NCBI RefSeq assembly: GCF_900176505.1
Contig: NZ_FWYB01000007.1
Location: 1 to 64,000 of the forward strand
Reading direction: 5' to 3'
DNA length: 64,000 bases
DNA from: Pedobacter nyackensis
Lineage (GTDB): Bacteria; Bacteroidota; Bacteroidia; Sphingobacteriales; Sphingobacteriaceae
The position numbers and the translations under genes were made by a program. The notes under the pieces are model-generated. The model had not been told where the DNA came from. It saw only the letters and a program-made list of their open reading frames with translations, and did no database searches. How positions within the stretch are numbered: the first letter of the stretch is position 1; every line of letters begins with the position of its first letter. Of the stretch, positions 44,787-53,621 are shown one piece after another.

Positions 44787-45197
44787 TTATGATTTAGTCT
44801 CAGCAGGCGTACCTTGTCCGGCTCCCCTGCCTCCACGATTTTTCATATTTTCTTTTCTTTCAACCTGCCAAGCCGCAAAAGCTTTTTTCTGCTCATCATT
44901 TAACAACGCATTAATTTTTGCATCACTTTCTTCATTGGCTGTTTTCATTTTAGCCATCATAGCTTCTCTGTCGCCTTTGCTTTCCTCACGCATTTTAGTC
45001 ATTGCTGTAGCCTGATCTAAAAAGATCGCTTTTACTTTGGCTTTCTGATCTTCAGTCAGACTTAACTTTTTGGTCAATTGCGTTGCGTTTCTTTCAGCTC
45101 TTTCTTCAGGCGTTGCCATTTTACGCGCGCCATCTTGTGCTTTTGCAAATGTCATTACACTAAATAACAATCCGCAGATAATTAATACTTTTTTCAT
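44787..45197 (-). CDS. Spy/CpxP-like periplasmic protein
   Basis: The 136-aa exported protein has a signal peptide (ending TFAKAQD) and a helical body with LTKKLSLTEDQKAKVKAIFLDQ, close to the LTxxQ repeat of Spy/CpxP-type chaperones, followed by a second LNDEQKKAFAAWQ repeat. The C-terminus is Gly-rich and disordered (NRGGRGAGQG). It probably binds unfolded proteins or metals in the periplasm under envelope stress. It is transcribed alone. Confidence 0.82.
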   Translation of the reverse strand: MKKVLIICGLLFSVMTFAKAQDGARKMATPEERAERNATQLTKKLSLTEDQKAKVKAIFLDQATAMTKMREESKGDREAMMAKMKTANEESDAKINALLNDEQKKAFAAWQVERKENMKNRGGRGAGQGTPAETKS

Positions 45198-45313
45198 CTG
45201 TTTATACTTGTTTATGGTTATAAGCTATCGTAAGCTCGGAGGTTAGAGACGACAAAGCCTAAATAGGTTTAACCTATTTATGTAACATAATTGTTGCAAT
45301 AGAAGAATAGGTA

Positions 45314-45841
45314 TTATTTGCCAGAGTCGGCAGCGGATGGGTTCTCATCAAACCACTTTTCCTGTACCCTAAGTACTTTTTCAATAACGTCCCTTACGGC
45401 AGTCTTCCCACCGGTATAAGGCGATATATAGTGGCAGATTGCTTTAATCTCAGGAACGGCATCAGCCGGACAGGTAGCCACGCCTACCAGTTTCATCAGG
45501 TTAAGATCAGGGATATCATCCCCCATATACAATACTTCGTAATGAGTCATATTGTATTGGGAAAGCAAACTGTTATACACAGCAACCTTATCAGAAACAC
45601 CCAGAAAGATATTGTTTACACCAAGGCCTTCAAAACGCTTCTGCATAGCCGCGCCTTTCCCTCCTGATATAATACAAACGTGGTAACCACGTTTTACAGC
45701 AAGCTGAATAGCATACCCATCTTTGATATTAAAAGTCCGTAAAAATTCGCCCGAATCAGACGCGATGATATCACCGTTGGTTAATACGCCATCAATATCA
45801 AAGATGAGGGTTGTAATCTGCTTTAACTGTTCAAGAAACAT
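45314..45841 (-). CDS. kdsC: KdsC-like HAD phosphatase
   Basis: The 175-aa protein is of the short tetrameric HAD type that dephosphorylates 3-deoxy-D-manno-octulosonate 8-phosphate for lipopolysaccharide inner core. Motif I is TLIFDIDGVLTNG, motif II IISGGKG, motif III the lysine in VSDKVAVYN, and motif IV YMGDDIPDLNLMKLVG. GVATCPADAVPEIKAICHYI is typical of KdsC. It is followed on the transcript by nothing closely spaced, and preceded by iscX after 3 bp. Confidence 0.88.
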   Translation of the reverse strand: MFLEQLKQITTLIFDIDGVLTNGDIIASDSGEFLRTFNIKDGYAIQLAVKRGYHVCIISGGKGAAMQKRFEGLGVNNIFLGVSDKVAVYNSLLSQYNMTHYEVLYMGDDIPDLNLMKLVGVATCPADAVPEIKAICHYISPYTGGKTAVRDVIEKVLRVQEKWFDENPSAADSGK

Positions 45842-45844
45842 TTT

Positions 45845-46087
45845 CTACTTTTGGTTATCTCTCCATTCGTAAACCCAGGCCGACTGGATTTGCTCCAGGT
45901 GTCCTTCGCTACTTTCTTCTTTTGTACCTTTAAAATTAGGTATCGACAATACCCATTCTAATAATTCTGTAAACCGGATACGGTATATTTTGGCTTCATT
46001 AAAATCATCACCAAACTTCTCATATAATTCCTGAGCGATATCCTCGTGGTCGTTCCAGTATATTGGTAGCGCAAACTTATCCTGCAT
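45845..46087 (-). CDS. iscX: Fe-S assembly protein IscX
   Basis: The 80-aa acidic protein matches IscX (YfhJ): PIYWNDHEDIAQELYEKFGDDFNEAKIYRIRFTELLEWV is the family core, and FKGTKEESSEGHLEQIQSAWVYEW closes it. IscX binds IscS and iron and tunes cluster assembly. It is 25 bp after the 2Fe-2S ferredoxin gene, recalling the fdx-iscX end of classical isc operons, while hscA and hscB are elsewhere. Confidence 0.9.
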   Translation of the reverse strand: MQDKFALPIYWNDHEDIAQELYEKFGDDFNEAKIYRIRFTELLEWVLSIPNFKGTKEESSEGHLEQIQSAWVYEWRDNQK

Positions 46088-46112
46088 GTCTTATTTAATT
46101 TATCTTTTATAA

Positions 46113-46445
46113 TTAATGGCCTAAAAACTCAGACTGATCCGGTATAGTAACTTCAATATCACCATCGATGATTACACACTGACAACCTAAACGGGAAGTA
46201 ATCCTTGGCCTTACAGCCCTGTCAATAAAGTCTTCTTCTTTATCTGATATCTCCTGGATATTATCCATTCCCTTACTCACATAAACATGGCAGGTACTGC
46301 AACCGCACACACCACCACAGTTGTGCTGTAATTCTATTCCGTGATCAAGGCAGACATCCAAAACAGATTCACCACCTGCTATAGGCAGTTCAATCGTTTC
46401 TTTTCCCTGTTCCTCAAAATTTATCTTTAACTTAAAAATACTCAT
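46113..46445 (-). CDS. fdx: 2Fe-2S ferredoxin (Isc type)
   Basis: The 110-aa adrenodoxin-type ferredoxin binds one 2Fe-2S cluster through the cysteines of HNCGGVCGCSTCHVYV and the later RLGCQCVII region. It likely donates electrons during iron-sulfur assembly, supported by iscX just downstream. I start at ATG 46445 (MSIFKLKINFEEQG); upstream codons to 46478 give an unlikely extra segment. A TATTTTTG box ends 8 nt before this ATG. Confidence 0.9.
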   Translation of the reverse strand: MSIFKLKINFEEQGKETIELPIAGGESVLDVCLDHGIELQHNCGGVCGCSTCHVYVSKGMDNIQEISDKEEDFIDRAVRPRITSRLGCQCVIIDGDIEVTIPDQSEFLGH

Positions 46446-46453
46446 AATTGGTT

Positions 46454-46461
46454 CAAAAATA
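46454..46461 (-). promoter_or_regulatory. TAnnTTTG box 8 nt before fdx
   Basis: TATTTTTG on the minus strand, close enough to the chosen ATG that the transcript would have a very short leader. It also supports that start over the longer frame. No -33 element at normal spacing. Confidence 0.4.
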
Positions 46462-46486
46462 AGCACCAAAAACCGCAATTACCTAA

Positions 46487-47245
46487 TTAATGCGTTTTTT
46501 TAATGCTATTACTTAAATTTTTATAAATCTCCTGCAAATGTGGCATTCTTTTCAGGAGTTCTTCATGTTTTAATAGTGTCTTTTTATCATTACGAACCGC
46601 CGGCCCTGTTTGTACATTCTCAGGAAGTGCTTCCTGTACTTTTACGGCAGTCTCCATTATTAATGGTCGCAGCATCTCAAAATCCAGCTCATTCTTTTTA
46701 AGAACCTGGTGACTCAGCTGATAAAGGTGGTTCACAAAATTACAGGCAAAAACACCTGCAACATGTAATATTTCCCTTTTGTTTGTATCTATTTCATAAA
46801 TTAAGGGACTAAGCTTCATAGCTATCAGCTGTAAAGCGCTCATGTTCTCTTCGCTGTTCGCTTCCAAGCATAAGGGAACATGGATAAAATCTATGGGCTG
46901 TGCCTTGGAGAAAGTTTGCAATGGGTAAAATACACCATGGTTCTTATGCCCTTGTAATACTTCCATTCCTGTTGCTCCGGAAGTATGCACCACCATACCA
47001 TTTATATCTTTCAGGCCTTTAGCTACTTTTTCTATAGCATCGTCCTTTACAGCAATCAGGTATAAATCTGCACGCTTATCAACCGCTTTCAAATCAGTAA
47101 TAGCCTGAGATCCGGTTTCATTAGCTAATGCCTGTGCATTACTCAGATCTCTACTCCATACCTGGATAATGTCAGCACCATTATCTTTAAAAGCATTAGC
47201 CATGTGCGTAGCTACGTTGCCAGAACCTAAACAAACAATCTTCAT
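46487..47245 (-). CDS. Rossmann-fold DUF2520 protein
   Basis: The 252-aa protein starts with an NAD(P)-binding domain (MKIVCLGSGNVATHMANAF, the GxGxxA pattern at residues 7-12, and YLIAVKDDAIEKVA). It continues with the helical DUF2520 domain (HVAGVFACNFVNHLYQLS) also seen in ProC- and F420-dependent-type reductases. HTSGATGMEVL and GVFYPLQTFSK are conserved in this family. The substrate is unknown. It lies between ccmF and fdx on the same strand without tight coupling. Confidence 0.85.
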   Translation of the reverse strand: MKIVCLGSGNVATHMANAFKDNGADIIQVWSRDLSNAQALANETGSQAITDLKAVDKRADLYLIAVKDDAIEKVAKGLKDINGMVVHTSGATGMEVLQGHKNHGVFYPLQTFSKAQPIDFIHVPLCLEANSEENMSALQLIAMKLSPLIYEIDTNKREILHVAGVFACNFVNHLYQLSHQVLKKNELDFEMLRPLIMETAVKVQEALPENVQTGPAVRNDKKTLLKHEELLKRMPHLQEIYKNLSNSIKKTH

Positions 47246-47324
47246 AGGGATATCATTATTTTAATGGTTACATCAAGCAATCACCAGTATGCCTATTGCC
47301 TTTTAAAAGCATACAGCGCCTGTA

Positions 47325-49793
47325 TTAAACTGCTTTAACTTCTTTTTGTCTTCTAAATATAGAAATAAGAAATCCAATAACCATTACAATCGTACCTACC
47401 CAATAAAGATTAATATAAGGGAACTCAATTGATTTAAATACAACCCAGTCTTTTGCTTGCTGCGGTTTTTCGTAAACCTGTAATTCAAATTTCTGCTGCT
47501 CAGGAAGAACTTTAGTAAACCTCAGTCTTAAGCCCAACTCATCAATGTTACGTGCAAAATCGAATGTGTTGTTTCCTTTGATCAGGAATATAGGTTCGGT
47601 TTTATAAATTTTACCGTTCAAATCAATTTCCAGTGGTAAACCAACTGCAAGATCGCCAGGAGCAAGCACTAAACTTTTAGCCTTAGGCTGATTGTTTAAA
47701 GCCTTAACGGTAAGGATACCGCTGCTCGTATGCAGGGTGTCACCAACTGCCACATTTACAATCCTTGGGGCTTTATAGTTTTCCTCCTCAGTATGCCCTT
47801 CATGATCAGCATGATCATCCTTTTTCTCAGGAGCACTGGTAATGTGGGTATAAATATCATAGGTAAGGTAATGCTTGGTATCTGGAGAGGCAATTAAGCC
47901 CATCTTTTCATTAACCTGTACATGCGGATTCAATTCGAAATCCTCTTTTACCTCACCTGTCTTCTCATCAATAACTTTAAAATTCAACTTGTAAAAAGTA
48001 TTCGGAGCAACCGTAGTATCACTGGTGTAGGTTACTGTATAACGGCCCATCTTTTTAGGCTCATTTTTATACAATACGATATTTTCACCTGGTTTTTCAA
48101 CCTTCTCAAAATCCTTTACCGGAATAAAGTTAGATACGTTAAGTGAGATCGGTTTGTTTGTAGCCGCGGCAACAAGTGCACCTAAAAGCAACAAGGCAAA
48201 CCCAATATGCGCTACTGCAGCACCAACCAGTTTACGTTTTCCACCAAATGCCTGTCCCAGTACCTTGGCGTTCGACAAAATAGCGAATACACAACTAAAC
48301 GTTAACAAGATGTACATCAGATTATGGTAAACACCAGTGATGTATACAAAACCTGCAGTGATGACAACAGAAAACACTAAAGCGGAGATCAGACTGCTGT
48401 AAAACTTACGTGGATCAGTTCTTTTGTATTTCATGAACTGCGCAAAGCCGGATATAATCGTAACCAGGATAGCAAATGGAGCCTGCCATTGGTTATAATA
48501 TTTTATTGCATCAATCGGAGGAGCGAACTTGGTTCCGAAAGCCTGGTTAAATACCGGAACGGAAGTCGAGAATATCACCTGAATACAAGCGACAGTAATC
48601 ACCAACGCACCAATAAACATCCAGAATTCTCTTGAATAGGTTTCTTCATCCTTATTTGTGATAGGCAATTCCTTCCATCTCACAATCAATAACACAGTAG
48701 GGATAGTCAGAAATACCACATTATATAAAATAAGATGCCAGAACATACCTAAATCAGTAAATGAATGCACAGAAGTTTCACCTAAAACACCACTTCTTGT
48801 TAAGAAAGATGCGTAAAGCACCAATACAAAACTGATGAACACCAATACGATTGCAGTAAAGAAGGCATGACCCGTATTTTTGAATGCAATCATTACGTGT
48901 ACACCTGCAATTAAGGTCAGCCATGGAATAATAGAAGCGTTTTCTACCGGATCCCATGCCCAGAAGCCACCAAAGTTTAAGGCTTCATAAGCCCAGAAAG
49001 AGCCCATGATAATCCCTGTACCTAATATCATTACCGCAAACAAAGCCCATGGCATAGCAGGTTTAACCCATTCTTTATAGCGTTTTTGCCATAAACCAGC
49101 AATTCCGTAAGCAAAAGGAACGATCATACTCGCAAAACCAAGGAATAAGGTTGGCGGGTGGATTACCATCCAGTAATTCTGCAGAAGCGGGTTTAATCCT
49201 CTTCCATCAGTAATAAACTTCAGATAGTTTTTATAATTTTCAGGATCCGCAAAAACTACCGGAGCCATGTCTTTTAAATTTACAGCATCTCTAAGCAAGA
49301 TGAATGGAGAACTACCTAAGCGCTCACCAAAAATCTCAACACCCAATAACATGGACGTTAAAAACACTTGCGAAAAGGCAACAACAGTCATTACCCCATT
49401 TTCCCAGGATTTAGCTTTCCAGATCAGCATCAATCCAAGCAATGCTTGCCAGAATGCCCATAACCAGAAACTTCCCTCCTGTCCTTCCCAGAAAGCTGAC
49501 ACTATATAATAGACAGGCAGCTCTTTTGAAGAGTGAGAATAAACGTAATAATACTCGTTATTGTGATTTAAAATCAGGTAGAATAAGGTTACCCCTATAC
49601 CAATAATACTGGCCCAGTTTACAAAGAATGATATACGACCTATACGTGTCCACGATTGGTCTCCTAGTTCTTTATTTCGTGTAGCAAAGAAATAAGCTAT
49701 AGTTGAGAGTAAAGAAGCAGCAAATGCCAGAACAATAAAAAGCTGGCCGATTTTACCGGGAAGGAGGTTCTCTCCAATAAATTGTATGTCCAT
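47325..49793 (-). CDS. ccmF: Cytochrome c maturation protein CcmF/CcsA
   Basis: The 822-aa polytopic protein is the haem lyase of System I. It has about 15 membrane helices and the tryptophan-rich haem motif GGFWAWDPVENASIIPWL near residue 275. Other conserved parts are YYIVSAFWEGQEGSFWLWAFW early and NYWMVIHPPTLFLGF before the haem motif. A periplasmic part of about 250 residues precedes the last helix, making it longer than the usual 650 aa; it includes a His/Asp-rich DHADHEGHTEEENY stretch. ccmE is 5 bp upstream, so they are coupled. Confidence 0.93.
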   Translation of the reverse strand: MDIQFIGENLLPGKIGQLFIVLAFAASLLSTIAYFFATRNKELGDQSWTRIGRISFFVNWASIIGIGVTLFYLILNHNNEYYYVYSHSSKELPVYYIVSAFWEGQEGSFWLWAFWQALLGLMLIWKAKSWENGVMTVVAFSQVFLTSMLLGVEIFGERLGSSPFILLRDAVNLKDMAPVVFADPENYKNYLKFITDGRGLNPLLQNYWMVIHPPTLFLGFASMIVPFAYGIAGLWQKRYKEWVKPAMPWALFAVMILGTGIIMGSFWAYEALNFGGFWAWDPVENASIIPWLTLIAGVHVMIAFKNTGHAFFTAIVLVFISFVLVLYASFLTRSGVLGETSVHSFTDLGMFWHLILYNVVFLTIPTVLLIVRWKELPITNKDEETYSREFWMFIGALVITVACIQVIFSTSVPVFNQAFGTKFAPPIDAIKYYNQWQAPFAILVTIISGFAQFMKYKRTDPRKFYSSLISALVFSVVITAGFVYITGVYHNLMYILLTFSCVFAILSNAKVLGQAFGGKRKLVGAAVAHIGFALLLLGALVAAATNKPISLNVSNFIPVKDFEKVEKPGENIVLYKNEPKKMGRYTVTYTSDTTVAPNTFYKLNFKVIDEKTGEVKEDFELNPHVQVNEKMGLIASPDTKHYLTYDIYTHITSAPEKKDDHADHEGHTEEENYKAPRIVNVAVGDTLHTSSGILTVKALNNQPKAKSLVLAPGDLAVGLPLEIDLNGKIYKTEPIFLIKGNNTFDFARNIDELGLRLRFTKVLPEQQKFELQVYEKPQQAKDWVVFKSIEFPYINLYWVGTIVMVIGFLISIFRRQKEVKAV

Positions 49794-49798
49794 TAAAA

Positions 49799-50230
49799 TT
49801 ATTTGTAATTTTCTACTGTGCCGTCCTGTTTTTCTACAGTACCGTCCTGTTTAACCTCTACAAGGTCGTTGTTGTATTTAGATGGGCACTTCATTAGTAT
49901 CTTAGAGGCGTAAAAAGTATCCTTATCCATTTTACCGATCAATACCAGTTTCTCTGAACGTTCAAAATCCTGCGGTTTTGTTCCCGCATAAACCACCTTA
50001 TTAACTTTCCCCTTTTCGTCTTTCATATGAAACTCAAAGCGGTTTGCATCCTTAAGGGCATCATAGTGCATACCTTGTGATTTTTCCCAATAACCCATTA
50101 CATGGAATTCTTTAGGATCTTTTGCAGCTTCACTAAAGGTTGAATAGGTATTTGTATCAGCATTAAGACTTACCAGAAAGCCCACACATAACGCTATAGT
50201 TATTAAACCAATAATTGCACTTTTTCTCAT
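49799..50230 (-). CDS. ccmE: Haem chaperone CcmE, CxxxY type
   Basis: The 143-aa membrane-anchored protein carries haem from CcmC to CcmF. Residues 5-22 are the anchor; the beta-barrel shows FEFHMKDEKGKVNKVVYAG and SEKLVLIGKMDKDTFYASKILMKCPSKY. The usual haem-binding histidine is replaced: the motif reads Cys115-P-S-K-Tyr119, the CxxxY variant known from some other lineages. The C-terminal tail has a 7-residue tandem repeat (KQDGTVE) from a 21-bp duplication. Confidence 0.9.
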   Translation of the reverse strand: MRKSAIIGLITIALCVGFLVSLNADTNTYSTFSEAAKDPKEFHVMGYWEKSQGMHYDALKDANRFEFHMKDEKGKVNKVVYAGTKPQDFERSEKLVLIGKMDKDTFYASKILMKCPSKYNNDLVEVKQDGTVEKQDGTVENYK

Positions 50231-50261
50231 GGATGTAATAAGTTTTTAAAAGGAAACTTCA

Positions 50262-50269
50262 CAAAGATA
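50262..50269 (-). promoter_or_regulatory. -7 box of ccmE-ccmF
   Basis: TATCTTTG on the minus strand lies 31 nt before the ccmE start. With the gdhA terminator at 50357-50389 just upstream, it gives ccmE-ccmF its own promoter. Confidence 0.5.
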
Positions 50270-50356
50270 AAAATTAAAAGTACCTAAAAACCTCCCCCGG
50301 TATTCAAAACGCTTTGATGACAGTTTATTGATAGTTCTCTGACAAATGCGCAAAAA

Positions 50357-50389
50357 AAATCCGCGATACCTTAAAGATATCGCGGATTT
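50357..50389 (-). terminator. Terminator of glutamate dehydrogenase gene
   Basis: A perfect 12-bp stem (AAATCCGCGATA/TATCGCGGATTT, 9-nt loop) is followed on the minus strand by eight T. It lies 22 bp after the gdhA stop and separates it from ccmE. Confidence 0.9.
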
Positions 50390-50410
50390 AATGAATTATT
50401 TAGCTAAATG

Positions 50411-51832
50411 TTATGGCCAAACACCAAGATTCATATAAGATACAGCGATCTTATCGATTGAGCCTACAAAAGCTGCAGTTCTCAATGTTTTAATTCCAGC
50501 TTTGCTCATCAAAGTCTCTCTGATTTCATGATAAGAGTGAATCATGGTATCTTCTAAACCAGAATTAACCAATTCCAGTTCAGATGCACCTTTAACAATC
50601 ATCAGACGGTTTTCTGCAGGAATTTTTTTACCAGTAAGGCTTTCCAGGGTATTGATCAGGTTAGCATTAGAGTTTTCAGCATAACGGTTTTCCATACGGC
50701 CAAAAGCTACGTGTGAAAGGTTTTTCAACCATTCAAAATAAGAAACCGTAACACCACCAGCATTACAATACATATCAGGGATGATGATACCACCCATTTC
50801 AGTGAATACTTCTTCAGCTTCAGGAGTACAAGGTCCGTTCGCACCTTCAGCAATGATTTTTGCTTTGATGTTTCTGATGTTTTCTACAGTGATTTGATTT
50901 TCAAGCGCCGCAGGTACCAGGATATCGCATGGCTGCTCTAAACCTTCCATAGAGTTTTTAAACTCAGTAGCACCAGGGAAACCTAAAATTGAACCGGTTA
51001 ATTTACGGTGAGCAAATACCTCATCGATATTTAAACCATTTGCATTGTAAATAGCACCTTCAAACTCGCAAAGACCTACGATAGTTGCACCAAACTCAGC
51101 AAGGAATTTAGCAGCGTGGTAACCCACATTACCTAAACCCTGAACGATAACACGTTTATCACCCAAACCAGCCTTAAGGCCGATTTTCGCCATATCTTCT
51201 GCAACCGTTACACATTCTCTTACGGCATAAGCAACACCACGACCGGTAGCTTCCTTACGTCCGCGGATACCATGTAAAGCAATTGGCTTACCGGTAACAC
51301 AACCCAATGCATCAAGCTGACCAGGGTTCATGGTCATATAAGTATCAGCAATCCAGCTCATCTCACGTTCTCCGGTTCCATAATCAGGAGCGGGAACATC
51401 GATACCAGGACCAATAAAGTTCTTTTTAATTAATTCTGTAGTATAGCGACGTGTAATATTCTCCAGTTCGCCAATTGTATAATTCTTAGGGTTGATACAG
51501 ATACCACCTTTTGCTCCACCAAATGGAACGTTTACAATTGCGCATTTGTAAGTCATCAAAGCCGCAAGAGCCATCACTTCATCCTCATTTACCATGTCGC
51601 TGTAACGGATACCACCCTTTGTTGGGTTCATGTGCTGCGAGTGCTCTACACGCCAGGCATCAATTACTTCGAATCCGTTACCTCTACGGATAGGGAACTG
51701 GAAACGATAAACACTGTTACAAGCTTTAATTTGTGTTAATAAACCCTCGGGATGAGCAGTAAATTGCGCGGCACTGTCAAAGTTCTTGCAGACATCTGCA
51801 AAGAATTTTGTCTCATTTGCTGTATTAGCCAT
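50411..51832 (-). CDS. gdhA: Glutamate dehydrogenase (Glu/Leu/Phe/Val family)
   Basis: The 473-aa enzyme interconverts glutamate with 2-oxoglutarate and ammonia. The catalytic lysine is in [14 protein letters not shown], the substrate aspartate in [21 protein letters not shown], and the dinucleotide fold in [23 protein letters not shown] and the C-terminal helices fit the hexameric form. It is inserted in an otherwise continuous group of ccm genes but has its own upstream operator-like palindromes and terminator, so it is transcribed separately. Confidence 0.94.
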   Translation of the reverse strand: MANTANETKFFADVCKNFDSAAQFTAHPEGLLTQIKACNSVYRFQFPIRRGNGFEVIDAWRVEHSQHMNPTKGGIRYSDMVNEDEVMALAALMTYKCAIVNVPFGGAKGGICINPKNYTIGELENITRRYTTELIKKNFIGPGIDVPAPDYGTGEREMSWIADTYMTMNPGQLDALGCVTGKPIALHGIRGRKEATGRGVAYAVRECVTVAEDMAKIGLKAGLGDKRVIVQGLGNVGYHAAKFLAEFGATIVGLCEFEGAIYNANGLNIDEVFAHRKLTGSILGFPGATEFKNSMEGLEQPCDILVPAALENQITVENIRNIKAKIIAEGANGPCTPEAEEVFTEMGGIIIPDMYCNAGGVTVSYFEWLKNLSHVAFGRMENRYAENSNANLINTLESLTGKKIPAENRLMIVKGASELELVNSGLEDTMIHSYHEIRETLMSKAGIKTLRTAAFVGSIDKIAVSYMNLGVWP

Positions 51833-51872
51833 TTTTGTTTTTTATGAATTTGAATTAAGTTCTCAGTTTATG

Positions 51873-51888
51873 AGTGCAAAATTGCACT
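51873..51888. promoter_or_regulatory. Operator-like palindrome upstream of gdhA
   Basis: AGTGCAAAATTGCACT has 7-bp perfect arms around AA, 41-56 bp before the gdhA ATG. A second inverted repeat, GTGTATGCTACAC, lies about 45 bp further upstream. Both suggest a dimeric repressor or activator acting on nitrogen metabolism. Confidence 0.45.
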
Positions 51889-51921
51889 AAAAAAAGTGAT
51901 TAATACAAATCAAAAACAGCT

Positions 51922-51942
51922 TAGTGTATGCTACACACTACG
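51922..51942. promoter_or_regulatory. Second inverted repeat upstream of gdhA
   Basis: GTGTA-TGC-TACAC, flanked by AGTGT-like and ACACT sequence, about 95 bp before gdhA. Its AGTG/CACT half-sites resemble those of the palindrome at 51873-51888, so one regulator may bind both. Confidence 0.35.
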
Positions 51943-51981
51943 GCGAATTATGAGCAAAAACAGGGCTTAAATCGTTTAAAA

Positions 51982-52200
51982 TTAGTTTTTGGCTGAAGAT
52001 TTTTCTTCTAATTTTTTTAATCTTTTTTCTATCGTGAATAAGAAAAAAAGCAAGCCGAACAGAATTAGAACAATACAAGCTACAACAACATAGATTTTCC
52101 CTGTAGCATATACGCTTTCGGTTAGTGAAGAATCTCCGTTTTGTGCAAACAATTGAAGTGTTAACATCAACATTAAAAAGGTAACTGAAATTTTCTTCAT
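51982..52200 (-). CDS. ccmD: CcmD-like small membrane protein
   Basis: The 72-aa protein has a cleavable-type hydrophobic N-terminus (ending QLFAQNGD), one clear membrane helix at about 35-58 and a charged tail (EKRLKKLEEK). The size, single helix and position 2 bp after ccmC are those of CcmD, the small subunit that helps release haem-loaded CcmE. Sequence identity in this family is weak, so context carries the call. Confidence 0.75.
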   Translation of the reverse strand: MKKISVTFLMLMLTLQLFAQNGDSSLTESVYATGKIYVVVACIVLILFGLLFFLFTIEKRLKKLEEKSSAKN

Positions 52201-52202
52201 GA

Positions 52203-52862
52203 CTATATGTTATTGTTTTTTTCTAATGAACGAACTCTGTATAAAATGGTGTAAATCCAATATCCAACCAATATCCAACCCAAACAAGCTGGATAGAATA
52301 TCGCACGCATACGGCTGTCAAGGTCGTAAGAATTGAATCCCGGGTTCCCTCCATTTCCCGGATGTAATGAATCTGATAAACGTGGCAGTACAAAAAGTAA
52401 AACCACCATCATCGGGAAGGCAAATATGTTATAGATAGCTGATATCTTAGCTCTCTTTTGTTCTTCGTCTATCGCATTGCGTAATACCAGATAAGCGAAA
52501 TACAACAATAAGGCTATTGCTGCAAAGTTCTGTTTCACATCAAAGCTCCATGCTTGTCCCCAGGTAAACTTTGCCCATATGGCTCCCGTAACAATCCCAA
52601 GGATGCCATAAACCACGCCAACATTAACACTTTCAACAGCTTTAAGATCATGTTCAGGATTGCTGTTGCTTAAAAACTTTATACTGTGGTATACAGATAC
52701 ACTAAACAATACGATCATTCCGAACCACATAGGAACGTGAAAATAAAGATTTCTTATGCTCTCATGCAAAATAGGCAGCATCGGCACATCAGATAAAAAC
52801 CCGGCAATAGTTGAGTAAATCACCAACAATGCCCCTAAAATTTTCCACCAGTTCTTATACAT
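52203..52862 (-). CDS. ccmC: Haem exporter subunit CcmC
   Basis: The 219-aa protein has six membrane helices and the haem-handling motif WGQAWSFDVKQ near residue 105 (the WGxxWxWD type with Phe for one Trp). Conserved histidines occur in the loops, one at HVPMWFG near residue 43. It loads haem on CcmE. A TACCTTTG box lies 19 nt upstream and ccmD follows directly. Confidence 0.9.
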   Translation of the reverse strand: MYKNWWKILGALLVIYSTIAGFLSDVPMLPILHESIRNLYFHVPMWFGMIVLFSVSVYHSIKFLSNSNPEHDLKAVESVNVGVVYGILGIVTGAIWAKFTWGQAWSFDVKQNFAAIALLLYFAYLVLRNAIDEEQKRAKISAIYNIFAFPMMVVLLFVLPRLSDSLHPGNGGNPGFNSYDLDSRMRAIFYPACLGWILVGYWIYTILYRVRSLEKNNNI

Positions 52863-52881
52863 TATATACGTTTAATTCGCG

Positions 52882-52889
52882 CAAAGGTA
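52882..52889 (-). promoter_or_regulatory. -7 box of ccmC-ccmD
   Basis: TACCTTTG on the minus strand ends 19 nt before the ccmC ATG and fits TAnnTTTG. It lies in the 84-bp gap after ccmB. Confidence 0.45.
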
Positions 52890-52946
52890 ATAACTGCGTC
52901 CTGTATTTTTATCATAAAGATGTAAATGACATCTGGATTACCCTCT

Positions 52947-53606
52947 CTAATCCCGCCACAGATATGGGAAAAGCAACAATGATACCGCCATAACCAGCAC
53001 ATTGATCACCAACAACATCCCAACCTCGTCCCAGCTTACACTCCTATCCAGCCCGTCAATCGCATTTTTTGTCAGCTTAATCAATACAACCAACACAGGA
53101 ATTATAACCGGAAAGCCCAGGATAGCCATCAACATTCCACCATTACCGGCTTTAGATGCAATCGCAGAAATCATAGTAAATATAGTCGAAAAACTCAGAC
53201 TCCCTAAAAGGGTAGCCAAAAGGTACATGGGTAAATCCTGAGGTACCCGACCAAATACCACCATGTGAAAGCTCAGCGCAATAATCGTAAGCACCAGCAT
53301 CAGTAATACATTATAAACAGTTTTACTGATAATCAATGCGATCGGACTTGCAATGGTATAGATATAAAGGTGCCTGCCTTTACTTTCCTGCAAAAAACTC
53401 TTCGAAACTGCGTTTATTGATGCAAAAAGCATAATAATCCAAAACAACGCATTCCAGGTAATGATTTCAATACTTACAAAGGATAAGAAACACACAAACA
53501 CGGTAGAGACTACATATAACAACACCCCATTTAGGGCATATTTTGAGCGCCACTCCAGCAGCAATTCTTTTTTAACTAAGTGTTTTACCTGGGTACTTAA
53601 ATTCAT
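52947..53606 (-). CDS. ccmB: Haem exporter subunit CcmB
   Basis: The 219-aa protein has six membrane helices and a cytoplasmic N-terminus (VKHLVKKELLLEWRSKYALNGVLLYVVSTVF) typical of CcmB. KAGNGGMLMAILGFPVIIPVLVVLIKLT is the best-conserved block. Its ATPase partner CcmA is not in the window. A TATCTTTG box ends 7 nt before the ATG, inside the 15-bp gap after the lyase gene, so it need not depend on that gene for transcription. Confidence 0.9.
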   Translation of the reverse strand: MNLSTQVKHLVKKELLLEWRSKYALNGVLLYVVSTVFVCFLSFVSIEIITWNALFWIIMLFASINAVSKSFLQESKGRHLYIYTIASPIALIISKTVYNVLLMLVLTIIALSFHMVVFGRVPQDLPMYLLATLLGSLSFSTIFTMISAIASKAGNGGMLMAILGFPVIIPVLVVLIKLTKNAIDGLDRSVSWDEVGMLLVINVLVMAVSLLLFPYLWRD

Positions 53607-53613
53607 TTAGCCG

Positions 53614-53621
53614 CAAAGATA
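53614..53621 (-). promoter_or_regulatory. TAnnTTTG box 7 nt before ccmB
   Basis: TATCTTTG on the minus strand fits the -7 consensus; the transcript would begin at or within a few bases of the ccmB ATG. No -33 TTTG is visible at 19-21 nt. Confidence 0.4.
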
